DNA of 64,000 nt, taken from NCBI RefSeq assembly GCF_009727055.1, contig NC_052351.1, positions 54,235,956 through 54,299,955 of the forward strand. Reading direction: 5' to 3'. A program made the translations under genes and the position numbers. The notes below the pieces were generated by a model, which saw nothing but the letters and a program-made list of their open reading frames with translations, was not told the DNA's origin and searched no databases. This stretch comes from Benincasa hispida (Eukaryota; Streptophyta; Magnoliopsida; Cucurbitales; Cucurbitaceae). Positions 45,517 to 57,725 of the stretch are shown here, one piece after another; within the stretch, counting starts at the first letter, position 1; each line of letters begins with the position of its first letter.

Positions 45517-47491
45517 TGTTGGGTTGTATGTCCTAAAACTCGCAGTTGTAAAGTTAAACAATTTCTATTATCAATAAAGACGTTATTCAACATTTATTCA
45601 ATAAAGTTGTTATTGAATTTGTAAATTGCACTTATAAAGACTAAATCCAATAAATTAAGATCGATAGCTACTATATGAATACTTGAACTTTATGCGAAGC
45701 CATAAAGATGAATCAAGTTGGAGTAAATAACCAACATAGTCTATAGTATAGGGATAAGGCTGGGTTCCTTATTCTAGTAGCACTATCGGATGCGGCCCAC
45801 TCTGTAGTTATTTCAATTTATTGTAAGGTACTATAAACAAAGTGATCCTTATTCGTTTATGTATTGACATGAGGAATGAGGCCGTCCTATACAATGAGTT
45901 TCCATAAGATCAGACCAAGAAATAAGTCACTCATACTTTTTAACGTTGTTTAATGTTTAAGACTAACTATTTCACTTAGATGACCTAGATAACTCGATCT
46001 TAATCTCGTGAACTCCGACTCAATAAACCTTAGATTTTCATAGGTGAGGGTTGGCTCAACAATGCCGACTCAATAAACCTCCCATTTCAGGGGTAAGACT
46101 GGGTAGATAGTTGGGGACATAGGGTGCAAGATGGACTTCACGCCTACCCGATTTAGGGATAGAAGGAAGGCTGTTCTCTTAAGTGCTGAATCCAGGTCTC
46201 GAACAAGGGGCCCAATCCTCTCATTGGCCCTAGAGTGATTCGCTTTAGTGATTGGATTACAAACCAATTGTTCATAAGAGGATCAGTGGAACTTAAGGAG
46301 TAAGATATAATTTTGAAGGTAAAACAACATTTGACCCAGCCGTTATTACGAACATTTTGTTAAGGACGACTTACTGATTATGGTTAAATAAAGTGAATAA
46401 AAATATAACTACAGTGAGAAGAGTGCAACTATCGAGCTATAGTTGTATGACTTGGTAGTTAACAAATATTGATTTATTCAATCAAAATAGATTTTAGCCA
46501 ATTAACCTTAAATCGTTGGAGTTCATAATCTGTAGGTCCATAAGGTTCCTCTACTAGCTCGTAAAATATGAACACCTTGAATTAGTAAATAGAGTGAATT
46601 TAAAATGACTTCAATTTGAAGTATTCAAATTGAATTGAGGGTTTCAATTTGAAATGTTCAAATTATAAATTAGGGTTTGAATTTAAATTGTTGAATTTCA
46701 AATTAAGATTTGTATAATTATATTCAATATAATCAATGTTTAATTTATCAAAATTAAACAAAATTGGAGAGCTTATAATATTTAAATATTGATTTAAATA
46801 TTAATTACATGAATAAGATTCATGTATGAATTAGGTGTTTGATTAATTTAATATTTAATATTAAACTATTTTTAATTAATCAATTAATTGAAAATAAAAT
46901 TAATTTCCATTTTTTATTCAATTTGAGAAATTGAATTTTAATTTTTAAAATTAATTAATTTTTGGATTAATTAAAAAAATGGAAATTGGAAGATTGGATT
47001 GAGTTAGTGGACTTTTCCACAATTTTGGATTATGAGTTGTCATCTTCTCAATCCAAATACCTAGGCCATTAATTTGTTGCAATTGAAGTGTCAATTGTAG
47101 TCCCCATTAGTGCTTGCATGGAGATGAGGGATAAAACTCTCTAATTAACTTAGATGTGGGTGGAGATTTTGTTGAAAATTATGATTTTCTGCATTTTTTT
47201 TTCTTCTCTCAAACCCACTCCATTTCCCTTCACAATTCACTTCAATCTTGAGTGCCACTACTCAAATTCAAGGCTGAGAATAGTAGAAAGATCTCTTAGT
47301 GATTCACTGTAGATTTGAAGCTGAGATTTCGTGAAGAACAGCTTAGATTTAGAGGAATTCAACAAAGGTATGATGTTCTCGAAACCCTTTTATGTAAAAT
47401 ATATTTTGCATGCTTTTAAAACTCAACTTGAATGTAATTAAAGTGCTGATTGATTCTGTTTACTTCCGTTGCGCTCTTATTTATCCCATCA
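45517..47491 (+). repeat. Copia 5' LTR (complete)
   Basis: It starts TGTTGGGTTGTATGTCC and ends TTATCCCATCA, 1,975 bases, followed by a primer site. Shared blocks with 28178-31636 and, inverted, with 18423-20217 include GGTGAGGGTTGGCTC-type and TCAACAAAGGTATG. The AT-rich middle (46600-46990) has no clear TATA box. Confidence 0.85.
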
Positions 47492-47493
47492 AT

Positions 47494-47505
47494 TGGTATG
47501 AGAGA
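47494..47505 (+). promoter_or_regulatory. Copia primer binding site
   Basis: TGGTATGAGAGA, two bases after the LTR, is an initiator-Met-type primer site with one or two changes. Confidence 0.75.
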
Positions 47506-47630
47506 ATGATTTAAACACTTAATTAACTTCAATTTAAGTTTGTTAGGTGATTTTCTATGATTGCATGTTTGGGGACTGATTGAAGGAACTTGGGTGTGGA
47601 GAACCTTGAGCGGAAGGGGATCGACAAAAT
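47506..47630 (+). repeat. Copia leader stub
   Basis: About 125 bases resembling the inverted leader near 25280-25370 (GATTGCATGTTTGG and neighbours). The element then stops; no gag is present. Confidence 0.55.
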
Positions 47631-48298
47631 TATTTTAATTATTGAATTCAAAATTTATTGTAAACATACAAATAGATATGCATTTAAAATTAAATTACAA
47701 CATGCTTTTACAAAGAAATTAGGTTTCAAGAAACCTCACCTTTGAAGAACTATTTTTTCAAGGAATCCCTCGTACCAGCCATGAATGGAACTCATTTCTT
47801 GCGAATCTCCTTCTTCATGCACGAACACCACCACTCGAGGACCCTCTATATTCTCTTTGGGATTAAAGGATTCAAGAAGGAGTTATGGGCTTGGCTTGAA
47901 TCCCTGGTAAAGGGAAAGATAAGGAGAGGAGGAGAGGGAAGATTTTTTAGAGAACCCTTCTTTTTCAGAAAAACTCTTCTCAGTCAGAATTATGGAAGAA
48001 GTTGATATTTTTAAACCAACTTGAATCCCATGTTAGCCATTGGGAGAATAAGAGGAGGGATTTATAACTCCTTCCCTTTTATTAATTTCAAACAAATTAA
48101 TAAAACAGAATATATAATTACTACTTTATTATATATATACACTATATATTATATCAAATATAACATATAACCTATAGTTTTAGATTGCATCAAATACAAC
48201 ATAAACTATAGATTTTATTCTCTCTTAACTATACATGACATTTAATATAAATCACATTTATATTAAAATCCACTTATATGAATCTCATCCATATAAAT
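47631..48298 (-). repeat. Copia LTR fragment, minus orientation
   Basis: It contains CAAGAAACCTCACCTTTGAA, the inverted form of the U5 block of the other copia LTRs, then an AT-rich U3 similar to 44040-44200 (TAACCTATAGTTTTA). It is cut at 48298 by the start of a chromovirus LTR. ORF 47742-48005 is LTR sequence. Confidence 0.65.
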
Positions 48299-48375
48299 TG
48301 TAACACCCCCAAAGTTTTTTTTTTTTTTTTCAAGAATGAAGTTTCGAGGACGAAAGTTCTTTGAGGAGGGAAGAA
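48299..48375 (+). repeat. Polypurine tract and LTR start duplicated at LTR edge
   Basis: TGTAACACCCCC, a T-run, CAAGAATGAAGTTTCGAGGA and GTTCTTTGAGGAGGG precede a second LTR start. It matches 54428-54502 at the other end of the element. Confidence 0.8.
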
Positions 48376-49804
48376 TGTAACACCCCGCACATTTTTTAGT
48401 AATAATGTAATTTCAGTAACTTTATTATTTTGAATTTAAGTAATTGTTATTAGTTGGAGGGCATTTTTGAAATTTTTGAATTCAAGTGTAAGTGTGACAA
48501 TTTAATTGTTGGAGTGAAATTATTCCAATGGGAAGTTAATGGCAGGAATTAATTTTCTTTTGAAATGGAAAGGAATTTAATAGTATAAAACGGAAAGGAA
48601 TTAAATGTAATTATATTTATTTCCTTTATTGTTTTATTATTGTTTTTTTAGAAAAAGTCAAACCCCACCCCTTTTTCTTCCTCACATTCATGAGCCCGTC
48701 TGACGGCACCCAAAGCCGCTACGTCAGTTTCTTCTTCATGACCTCCGTCCACCACTGCTCAAGCGTCGTTCGATTTTGTCGTTACTGGATCTATCGATTT
48801 GGATAAGATTTCTGCCATTTGGGTTTGTTTTCGGTTGATTCTTGAATACTCATTTACTTTTGGTATCAATTCGTTGATACCCATCGTGTTTCAACTTTGG
48901 ATTAAACTTTGTGAAAGTATTGAGGTGTTGTTCAGTGAAGTTGGAGTTTGTTTTAGCGAGTTTTGTTAAGTTTTATGCTTTGATTACCCTCTTGTGGATT
49001 AATTTTGGTTGTTGAGAAATTTTTGTAAAGTCATTTTGAAGTGATTTTTTTTTGACGAAGCTACATATGGATAATTTATTTGAGACATTGGTAGTGAAGT
49101 ATGTATTTGATTCAAGCTTTAATCATGTAAGCCTAATTTCAAATTATGATTAGGGGGTCGATTCAAGAATTTCATTCAAGATGAAGAAGAGTTTGGTTTG
49201 CTACTTATTTGGGCTTAAAATGGAGGTTTGGAAGGTGAATTCGAATTGGAACACACCTTAGGTAAGGTTATCTAGAAATATTTTGTAATATTTGGGTGTT
49301 AGGATTTTGGCCTTAACTATTAATTTTAAAGTTTGGTTTATGTTTAGGCTTGATTAAGGATTCAAGAATTTCACAAAGATTCAATTGCTTTTGGGTTCGA
49401 CCTAATATCAAGGTAAGTAATCTTACTATTGGAACTGCCCATGGTCTAGGCATTAGATGTATGCTAGCATGATAAATGTACGTTATGGCAGGATGTTAGC
49501 ATGACGTACTGATAGTATAATATGATCAAAGTATGTTCTGGTATGATATTTGTGTTCTTTATTTATGCACATAGACACTTGAATGCTAGTATGAGATGGT
49601 ATGTACTTCCATATGGTTGTATTTGATCTGATGATGTTGAGGTACACATGTATGTTGTAAAACCATGATGTTGAGGTATATGTGTATGTTGTAGAGCCAT
49701 GATGTTGAGGTTTATATGTATGTCATAGATTCATACAGTGATGATTATGATGTTGTGACTGTGCAAATTTCCTTACCGATTAGTTAGATGCCCATTAGAT
49801 TTTT

Positions 49805-50034
49805 TGTTTCCTTCGGGATTCACCAGTTTGTGTTTCCTTCGGGATTCACCAGTTTGTGTTTCCTTCGGGATTCACCAGTTTGTGTTTCCTTCGGGATTCA
49901 CCAGTTTTGTGTTTCCTTCGGGATTCACCAGTTTGTGTTTCCTTCGGGATTCACCAGTTTGTGTCTCCTTTGGGATTCACTAGTTTGTGTCTCCTTTGGG
50001 ATTCACCAGTTTGTGTCTCCTTCGGGATTCACCA
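49805..50034 (+). repeat. 26-base minisatellite, nine units
   Basis: The unit is TTCCTTCGGGATTCACCAGT plus TTGTGT, nine times with one 27-base unit. The last units vary (CTCCTTTGGG). It is inside the chromovirus LTR. Confidence 0.95.
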
Positions 50035-50592
50035 AAGGTAGTGGGCATACTTAACTACCATAGGATAGGACTCAATCTCCTTCTTCTTTCATGTGCATAT
50101 GTTTCCCATATGGACTAGAACAGTTTATATGTTTCACAAGAGGTGGGTATCTAGAGGACATAGAAGCCCAGCCTGACCCTAGTAGTGGGGTTACTTACTG
50201 AGTATTTTATACTTATTCTTTCTCATGTTGTTGTTTTAGGTAAGGGTAAAGATGCACTGGCGATGGACAAGCGGAATTCGTGATCGAGCCACTGAGACTA
50301 GTTTTTACGCTTCCGCTCATGAGATTTAAAGTTCTTTTCATGTTCCTCTTAACTTTTAGTTTTGATGCTTAAAATTTACTTTTAAGAATTGTTTTTCAAA
50401 CTTATTTATTGTCCTTTATGATTTATGGGTACCCTACTATTGTTTTTGTGTTTGAATTTAATGAAAGACTTTTGAACTTACCTTATTTAATTAGCATTTA
50501 TTTCGCCATAATCGAGTGTCGTTTTGAGTTACATGCATGCATGTATTTAGTAATGGCCAAACTTAAGTCCTAGGGGGTCGGGTCGTTACAGT

Positions 50593-50604
50593 TGGTATTA
50601 GAGC
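50593..50604 (+). promoter_or_regulatory. Chromovirus primer binding site
   Basis: TGGTATTAGAGC, two bases after the LTR end, is an initiator-Met tRNA-type primer site with one change. Confidence 0.8.
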
Positions 50605-52650
50605 TCATGTTTTGGGTTATGTAGACTGACTTACTATGTAAGTCTAGATTGTCCCTGTGGTCCATGAACGAATTCCTCGTCATCGCCAGTACGTCTTATC
50701 AATTATAAGTTTTATGATAGTTGTGTATTAAAATATTTGTTTAGCTTAAATGCACCAGTTATGTTCTAATGCTAGGCCAGTGACTTGTTAGAAGTTATTA
50801 TAAGAGAATTATCAGGTACAACACTACAAAAGGAGAAAAAATAAAATAGAATAAATTATGAGGTCACTTGACACTTGTTTATCTCATGGAAATCATGCTA
50901 GAAACGAACAAATCTCTATACCTCAGTTCAAAGATCTTAAAGGTTGACGAAACTATGTAGAGTTATGACAATTCATGAATAAAGGTATTTAAATGTTCAA
51001 AGCAAGGATTAAAATTGTCTAGATAAGAATTCATTAAGGACTAGTGTAATGTTTTTTTTTAGAGTAGTGCAATTAGTGTTAGTACAAATAAATTTCTTCA
51101 CAGGCCACATACTCAAGTATAAGATTAAAAGTTTTTTTATGGATAAGAAGGAGAAAAAGAAGAGACTATGGATTTATTAAAGGTTATGAGATATTAAAAC
51201 CAAACATTTTGAGAGGAATTTTGGAAAGAATTAATAAGATAATCACTTTGGTAATACTACGACTTGATGGATTAGGTAAAGTATGTGTAGTGATATGAAG
51301 GATTCTTTTGGAATATCTAGCTAAGTTGATGTCATTAAAGGAAGCAAAAATAGTTGGACATGAGTTTAGACTTAAAGGGGATAAAGAAAAGTGTTATTTG
51401 TTTGGGTTGAAGGATTATTTTAGAGTACATAGATTAATTAAATCCATAGCCTTATTGTGAGGAGATAAAAGTTGGACAAATCTTAACAAACGAAAGTATT
51501 TTGGAGTTTAAAGCATGAAAATTGGCAAAGGAGAATTCTACAAGATGAAAATTCTTAGTGAGAGAGATAAGACTAATGGAGGAGTTAAGTAAATATACTT
51601 GAGTAAAGAGATTACGTTCCACTTGGAAAGTGGAAAAAAAAAGTATCCAAGAAAGGTTACTCTTCTGGAAATAGAAAGGAGTTTAATGTGTTCAAAACTC
51701 CCAGTTAAGTATGGTTTGGAGGTATGATATGAGGGGTTACAAGGAGTTTGTTTCGGTGTAAAAGAAAAATATCTCATTATCATGTGGAACTTTAGAAGAA
51801 TATGAGTTGGATGGAAAGATAACTTACATAGGTGATCGGTATGGAATTTTTTTAACACAAGAATCTGTTACCAAAATAAAAGTTTAAGAATGGATAAGCT
51901 AAAATGGAGTTACTAGTAACAGTAGATGTTCAAGGACTATTGACATGGTATGTTGGGGTTTCATTAGTTAAGAGGTAAACCATTGAGGGCATTAGTAAGA
52001 TTTAAGGCATTTTGACGTAGTGTGCAAGTTCGAAACATGAACTAGCAAGACCATCAATTTGATTGAAAAAGGAAATTAATCCAGCTCGAGGTAGACAAAA
52101 GTGGTACATGCACAAAAGTAAGTTGGATCTTCCAATATCACCATTGGCATAAGGGATAGATTGGTAATAAAGTTGAGTTGATAACAAGAAGTTGCTATAC
52201 GTGGGTTTGGAGCAGTACCAGATAGTACGTTTTCTCTTGCATGGGCAATGAGTTAACTAGCCTTAGGGAGTACGAATAATCCAAGCTAGGACTTATGAAT
52301 CAAGAAGGTTTTATTGTTAAAAAAAATGACTTCAAGGATCAATTATGGTTATTACGAGGTTATGAAAATGTGTTATCATTTGACTTATGCTTTAGCATCC
52401 AGGGACTTCAAAACCTCATTTTTTGGGGGGAATTCTGGACTCGTTCACAGCGGGGTCTAAGTAATGATATGTGATTGTTTCAAGCCTAAAAAATAATATG
52501 AGGATGGCTCAAGCATGTTTTATAGCTCATGACAGCATAGAGCCTCATGATGTGTTTCCCATGAATGTGAGACTTAATTAGACAGATAGACTTTTATTTG
52601 TATTTGAATCGAGGTGAGGGATAAAAAAAACAAAGAGAGAAAAAGAATTG
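50605..52650 (+). pseudogene. Degenerate chromovirus interior
   Basis: This lies between primer site and captured gene fragment. An ATG at 50665 (MNEFLVIAS) could be an old gag start, but no frame is open beyond a few dozen codons and I recognise no protease or reverse transcriptase block. The region is A-rich with GA runs. It is probably heavily mutated gag-pol or an older insertion. Confidence 0.35.
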
Positions 52651-52654
52651 AGAT

Positions 52655-53165
52655 TTCCAATAGAAAGAGAAAGGAACCGTGTCTGTAACCAGAGGTCAAA
52701 CTCTCTCAAAACGACACCACCACCGCAACCACCACTACCACCACAACAATATGCCACCGTTCACTCTCCGGCCAACTCCACCACCGCCGCCGCCATGTCC
52801 TTCCCTTTCTTATGCTGATTCCTGATCTCCCTCCGCCCTAGTCCATTTCTTCAGTGACGGCCGGGTTATCCAGCCCCCCTTTCTCTTTTGCTTCTGATTT
52901 TATTATGAAGAGCTACGCTAAGGTTAACAGCAACAATAGCAGCACTAACAACAAGACCGCCAACGAATTTCTTCCTAATTCTTTGAAATTTATTTCTTCC
53001 TGTATTAAAACTGCTTCTTCCAATGTCCTCTCCGCCAGTGCTTCCGTCGCTGCCTCCATCTCTGGCGACGCGCAGGACCATAAAGACCAGGTTCGTCTTA
53101 CTTTTTGTTTTTTTTATTTTAGTTCGTTGTGGAATTTGTTACTTGCGGAAGTGGATTTTGCATTC
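52655..53165 (+). pseudogene. ATG18-like gene fragment (5' UTR, exon 1, intron start)
   Basis: The ATG at 52905 begins MKSYAKVNSNNSSTNNKTAN, then EFLPNSLKFISSCIKTASSN, then SASASVAASISGDAQDHKDQ, ending at 53090 before GTTCGT, a plausible intron donor. This N-terminus resembles plant ATG18f/g/h autophagy proteins, WD-repeat proteins that bind phosphoinositides during autophagosome formation. Upstream is a CCACCA-rich stretch (52709-52795) like a plant 5' UTR. A T-rich intron-like tail runs to about 53165. No WD repeats follow. GC content differs from the flanks. It lies inside a chromovirus, between its interior and its integrase. The family call is from memory. Confidence 0.7.
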
Positions 53166-53586
53166 CTGTTAAATACCCCCGAATTCAGGTGATACCCACC
53201 TTCACTATGTGGTTCCTCTCAGACATGTAGACCCTAGGAAAGACATCACAGTTCGCGCTTCTAGAGTAGAAGCAGTTTTTAGTTGACTAGATTTGTTCTG
53301 GTACGTATCTTCAGATGATGCATTATATAGTATGCCCAGTTTCTTCACTGCACATGAAGTTTTCCCTGTGACATGGTAGGCTCAGATATATGTTTTTAGT
53401 ATATAAGACTTTCTTAACTTCATGATCGTTTTCATAGTTCTTAGCTCGGACGTGTAGAATTGTTGTTGATTTTCAACATATTAAGTTTCAGAGTTATTTA
53501 TGGAAGGGGTTGTTCCCTCTTTTGGTACTAGTTTTAGCTATGTCAAACGATGACCCTCGTTTTTGCATCTAGTTTTTTTTTTTTTT
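53166..53586. other. Unassigned spacer
   Basis: No convincing coding frame. It could be further intron or promoter sequence from the captured gene, or decayed integrase. It ends at a T run (53573-53585), after which integrase is readable. Confidence 0.35.
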
Positions 53587-54391
53587 GAAGAGTCTCCAGT
53601 TAGCATTGGGTACTCGATTGGATTTTGGTACAATTATTCACCCATAGACTTATGGTCAAATAGAACATCTGAACCAGATATTGGAAGATATCTTGTGCGC
53701 TTGTGCATTAGAGTTTTCAGGGAGTTGGGACTCTCACCTGCATTTAATGGAATTCACATATAATAATAGCTATCAGACTGCCACTGCCACATTGCCATTT
53801 GAGGCCCTATATGGAAAGAGTTGCAAGTCTTTAGCATGCTGGGGTGAGATAGGAGAGAGGAAATTGTTAGGACCTGAATTGGTGCAGACCATGAATGAGG
53901 TAATACAAAAGATTAGGGCTCGTATGCAACCCGCTCAGAGCAACAGAAAAGCTATGTCGATGTAAGAGGTAAAGACCTGAAATTTGTGACTGGTGTGAAA
54001 GTGTTCTTAAAAGTGGCACCCATGAAAGGTATTCTGCGGTTTGGAAGGAAGGGAAAGTTGAGTCTGAGATTCATTGGACCATTCGAGGTCACTGAACGAG
54101 TTGGCCTCGTAGCTTACTATTTGGCATTGCCCCCAACACTGTCTTTAGTTCATAATGTCTTCCATGTTTCGATGCTAAGAAAGTATGTGACAGACCCGTC
54201 CCATGTAGTTGAATGACAACTTGAACTACAAGGAGAAGCCTGTAGAATTTCTCGCCAGAGAGGTAAAGACGTTGCGCCGCAGGGAAATTGCTTTTGTGAA
54301 AGTCCTGTGGCAGAATCACCAGTTCAAGGAGGCTACCTGGGAGCGAAAGGATGAGATGAAGGCCCAGTACCCGGAGCTTTTTCAAGAATGA
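53587..54391 (+). pseudogene. Chromovirus integrase end and chromodomain
   Basis: The frame opens as SLQLALGTRLDFGTIIHP, a stop, then GQIEHLNQILEDILCACALE with the catalytic Glu, and FSGSWDSHLHLMEFTYNNSY. Next come VFLKVAPMKGILRFGRKGKL and SLRFIGPFEVTERVGLVAYY, the GPF/Y module. The chromodomain is at 54215-54391 (EKPVEFLAREVKTLRRREIA, LWQNHQFKEATWERKDEMKA). It ends at TGA (54389-54391). Frameshifts occur near 53960 and 54210. Chromodomains of this family bind histone marks and steer integration. The N-terminal two-thirds of integrase is absent. Confidence 0.93.
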
Positions 54392-54402
54392 ACTTTCAAG
54401 GA

Positions 54403-54427
54403 AAAAAGTTCTTTGAGGAGGGAAAAA
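54403..54427 (+). promoter_or_regulatory. Chromovirus polypurine tract
   Basis: AAGTTCTTTGAGGAGGGAAA directly precedes the LTR start TGTAACACCCC at 54428. Confidence 0.75.
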
Positions 54428-54639
54428 TGTAACACCCCTGGAGTTTTTTTTTTTTTTCAAGAATGAACTTTCGAGGAAGAAAGTTCTTTGAGGAGGGAAG
54501 AATGTAACACCTCGCACCTTTTTTTTGTAATAATGTAATTTCAGTAACTTTATTATTTGGAATTTCAGTAATTGTTATTAGTTGGAGGATATTTTTGGAA
54601 TTTTGGACTCAAGTGTAAGTGTGGGAATTTTATTGTTGG
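54428..54639 (+). repeat. Truncated chromovirus 3' LTR
   Basis: It matches 48299-48515, including the doubled start. Identity stops after TATTGTTGG at about 54639. Some 2 kb of LTR is lost. A 49-base unassigned stretch separates it from the next LTR. Confidence 0.85.
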
Positions 54640-54688
54640 CAATTGTAACCAAAATTTATGAATGGCCTTTATTATGCATGCACTATGA

Positions 54689-56544
54689 TGATAGATAATG
54701 ATTCAAGCTCATGTTGCCATAAACTTGTAAGGATATAAAATGGAATGTTGTCTATCTATTGCGCTGATGAATGAATGAATGCTCTAAATCTGTGCTCAAG
54801 TGCTTTGCGATAAAGACAATTTTATACGATACTATGTCTAAGTATATGCGCTGATAGTGATATGCTCGTTGTATGCGATGAAGTAGTGCGTGTCACAAGT
54901 TTCCTTGCGCTGAAACCAAGTATAATTCCAATGCAAGTTTCTCAGAATGATCCGAGGTCGAACACGGGGGTTGTTTTCATTAATGCGATACTTATGTGAT
55001 ACATGCGACCGGTTTTAATAATGAATAAAGAATGTTGGTGTGTACAAAAATATAAATTTCGATGAAAGTAAAAATGCGTTAATAAAGGAAATTAAAAATG
55101 CGTTGATAAAGTAAAATCCTAAGCTACTATGATACATGATACAAGATACATGATACATGATACATGATACTGAGGTCGAGAATTGACTGTGAAATTGTTC
55201 AAAGAAATAAAGAGAAAGAGTAAAGAGTACAAAAACTACAAGTTTGTTAATCGTATTAAGGACGCAACTAAGGTTCCGCTTTCCCTTGGCGTACACCTCT
55301 CGGTGATCGGCCGAGTTCCCATATCTCTATGGTGAAACAGGGATGAACGTGATGAACACAAGGTTGTTTCCATCTTTGGAAATATGTCTCGCTTTAGTTA
55401 ACACATTCCTCCAACCTTCTCTCGATAGGCGGAATAACATCTTCACTTCTGCTCTCACAGGTGAAGATGTCATCGAGCATGCTTTAGCTAAACGTAATTA
55501 ATTCCTTAACACAGAGTAACTCACTCTCTTAACTCTCGCTATTTACCCAGGGGATTAAGGACACATCATGGAGAAAATGGATGATAAAAGTATGGAAAGA
55601 GACAGAAAGATGATAATGGTGACGATGATAACATTTAATTCTAAAATTAAGCGTTTAATACATGTTGTGAATGAGAGATCAAAGAAGATGAAATAGAGAG
55701 TATAAACAAATACAGAAAGAGTGTCAACGTCTTGACACAGATCCCGATCAGAGATTTGCACTTTCCGGCGTGTGGAAGTGGTGGAGAGGAAAGCTTCCCT
55801 CTTAGGCTAGCTTTCTCGGTAGAATTGACCTTTGCACAAAGCTTTAACTTCGGGAATTGGAAGAATTCTCTGCTCGAAGACTCACCTCTCGACCTTGTCT
55901 CGTAATTCTCCCATATCTACTCTGTAAATTCGATTCAGACCAGCCTCTCTCTCAGAATCAGTATATGCACGTCTTTATGTATTCATGTATATTTTTCAGT
56001 GAATTTGAAGAAGCTATTTATAGGCAAGACCTTGGCTCTTTGAATTTGTGGTCTCCACTGTATAGTTATGGTAGCTCCTGAAATTCCGGAATGGAAAATT
56101 CCTTCTACTACGCAATCAATCTGTTCAGAAATGCACAACTGAAAGCTGTCAGAATCTTCGATCGATCGCCGCATGCGGTGTTATTTTTTATTACCGCATG
56201 TGGTTGACATTGCGTTGATCGCTAAAGCTCTTGATCGATTGTCGCATGCACCGTCATTGCATTAATCATCTCTTCGTTCTTGATTGATGGGCACAATGCA
56301 ACGTAGATGCGTTGTTCATTTTGTCTTTGAGCCATGAACGCATGCAGTGACTTATTTTCTGCAAAACAGAAACTGGAACATTCTATTCTACCATCGTAGT
56401 AGTGTTAGTAGGTGTATTTACGACATTTTATAATTTTCGTATTTCTTAGCCAATTTGTATACTAATGAGGCAACTTTTCTTTCTTTTCGCTGCAATATCT
56501 AAATAAAATAGTATAAATAATTTGTATTTCTACAAGTTATCACA
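54689..56544 (-). repeat. Athila-like gypsy LTR, minus orientation
   Basis: The minus strand starts TGTGATAACTTGTAG at 56544 and ends at TATCTATCA (54689), 1,856 bases. It is the inverted homologue of 11419-13313 and 41682-43565. A TATA box (TATAAATA, minus) is at 56015-56022. A polypurine complement lies just above it, so it is the 3' LTR of a minus-strand element. The ORFs inside are not genes. Confidence 0.88.
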
Positions 56545-56880
56545 CCCTCAAATTTAGATATATGCTTGTCCTTAAGCATATCTTCGACTAAGGCAATATC
56601 GCTCAATTCTTATCCTAACTTTGCGTCGATTGGTTGCTCCGAATGCTCCACCTATACAACATTACTTAACAACACAATTTCCTTCTATCCTTTAATAATT
56701 CATACAAATGCTCTACTTTACTCTTTTATACAACAAATCTCTACTAAAAAATTCCCTTCTTTTTTTGGAAAGAATGTTTACCTCTTCTTGCAAAAACAAC
56801 TAGGTGCTTCTATATACGGTGGTTGGTTTGCATTATTTTATTAGAGATTGTTGATCATGGTTACATCCTTCGTTTTAGCT

Positions 56881-56905
56881 TACTCTCACAGGTGTCATGC
56901 GAACA
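56881..56905 (-). ncRNA. 3'-region hairpin B, minus element
   Basis: Minus-strand arms TGTTC/GAGTA and CATG/TGTG, loop ACACC. All pairs are kept, with several changed to G-T or C-G relative to 11054-11078. Confidence 0.5.
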
Positions 56906-57071
56906 TCCAACTACGGTTGTATGCCAAACTCAACTTCAACTCTTGATTTTCAGCTAAGTTTTACTTTTGCTGGTCAGAGGAGTTGTCTCTTATACTCTTA
57001 TTTTTTTCTCTTTTTTTCTTTCTTTTCTTTTCATATTGCGTCGATCTTGGAAACCCACCTTCGTTTTGGCT

Positions 57072-57096
57072 TGCTCTCACAGGTTTCATGCGAACT
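57072..57096 (-). ncRNA. 3'-region hairpin A, minus element
   Basis: Minus-strand arms GTTC/GAGC and CATG/TGTG, loop AAACC, followed by AAGCCAAAACGAA. Confidence 0.5.
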
Positions 57097-57725
57097 TCCA
57101 GTTACAAGGAAGTTCCTTTCACGACTTAACTCTCGTCAGGTTGGGATTTTCCCTTGCGTTGACATTGGAGTTTATATGATTTTTTTTTAGTTAGAGAATA
57201 AATGCATTTTCCTAATGATGAGCGCATTGACTTGATCGCATCTGCTTAGACCTTCCCCAACCCCAAATTTAGAGATGCGCAAGGTCCTCATTGCGTTGTT
57301 TTGGACAGAAAAGACAAAACACTTAGTCAAAATTTTGAAAAGAAGGTTTGAGCAGAGTCTTGAAGTGTAAAAGGTAAAGCAGTGCTATTGCTATGAATTA
57401 TCTAAGTGTTAGTCAGAAAATACAAAGTGTGAGAAATGTTGCTAAGGGTACGCATATTACTCATCATGGCAACACAATGAATAACACAAAATTAAAGATA
57501 AAGAACATCACAATAATTGAAAAGGTACGATAAGTAAAGAGGCTAATGCATAAGGAAAGAATAGTTACTTAGTTGTATTAAAATTAACCAAGTATACAAA
57601 GAATTACAAGTATCGCAATACAAAATTCGAGCATGTACAAAGAATCAAGGAATAGCTTCTATACATAAAAAAATAATGAATGAAATAAAATGAAAGAATG
57701 ACCACAACAAAAAAAAATTGTAGAT

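Larger units (their letters stand above)
48299..50590 (+). repeat. Del/Tekay-type chromovirus 5' LTR
   Basis: It starts TGTAACACCCCC and ends GGGTCGTTACA, followed by a primer site. A second TGTAACACCCC start lies 77 bases in (48376), preceded by a polypurine-like GTTCTTTGAGGAGGGAAGAA. The same doubled start occurs at the 3' LTR (54428 and 54503). A 26-base minisatellite lies at 49805-50034. ORFs 49788 and 49856 come from that repeat. Confidence 0.85.
56545..57725 (-). repeat. Gypsy 3' non-coding region, minus orientation
   Basis: Starting from the polypurine complement CCCTCAAATTT at 56545, it is collinear (inverted) with 9900-11403, including the second polypurine-like tract near 57262. 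Hairpins are at 56881-56905 and 57072-57096. I see no gene in it. Confidence 0.8.

Noticed and set aside
47742..48005. 87-codon ORF
   Set aside because: It is inside an inverted copia LTR fragment and crosses its U5 block.
49805..50034. Regular direct repeats reminiscent of a CRISPR array
   Set aside because: Units are contiguous with no unique spacers, and the context is a plant LTR.
49788..50054. Open frame of 88 codons with FPSGFTSLC-type peptide repeats
   Set aside because: It is the translation of a 26-base minisatellite inside an LTR; two frames are open at once for the same reason.
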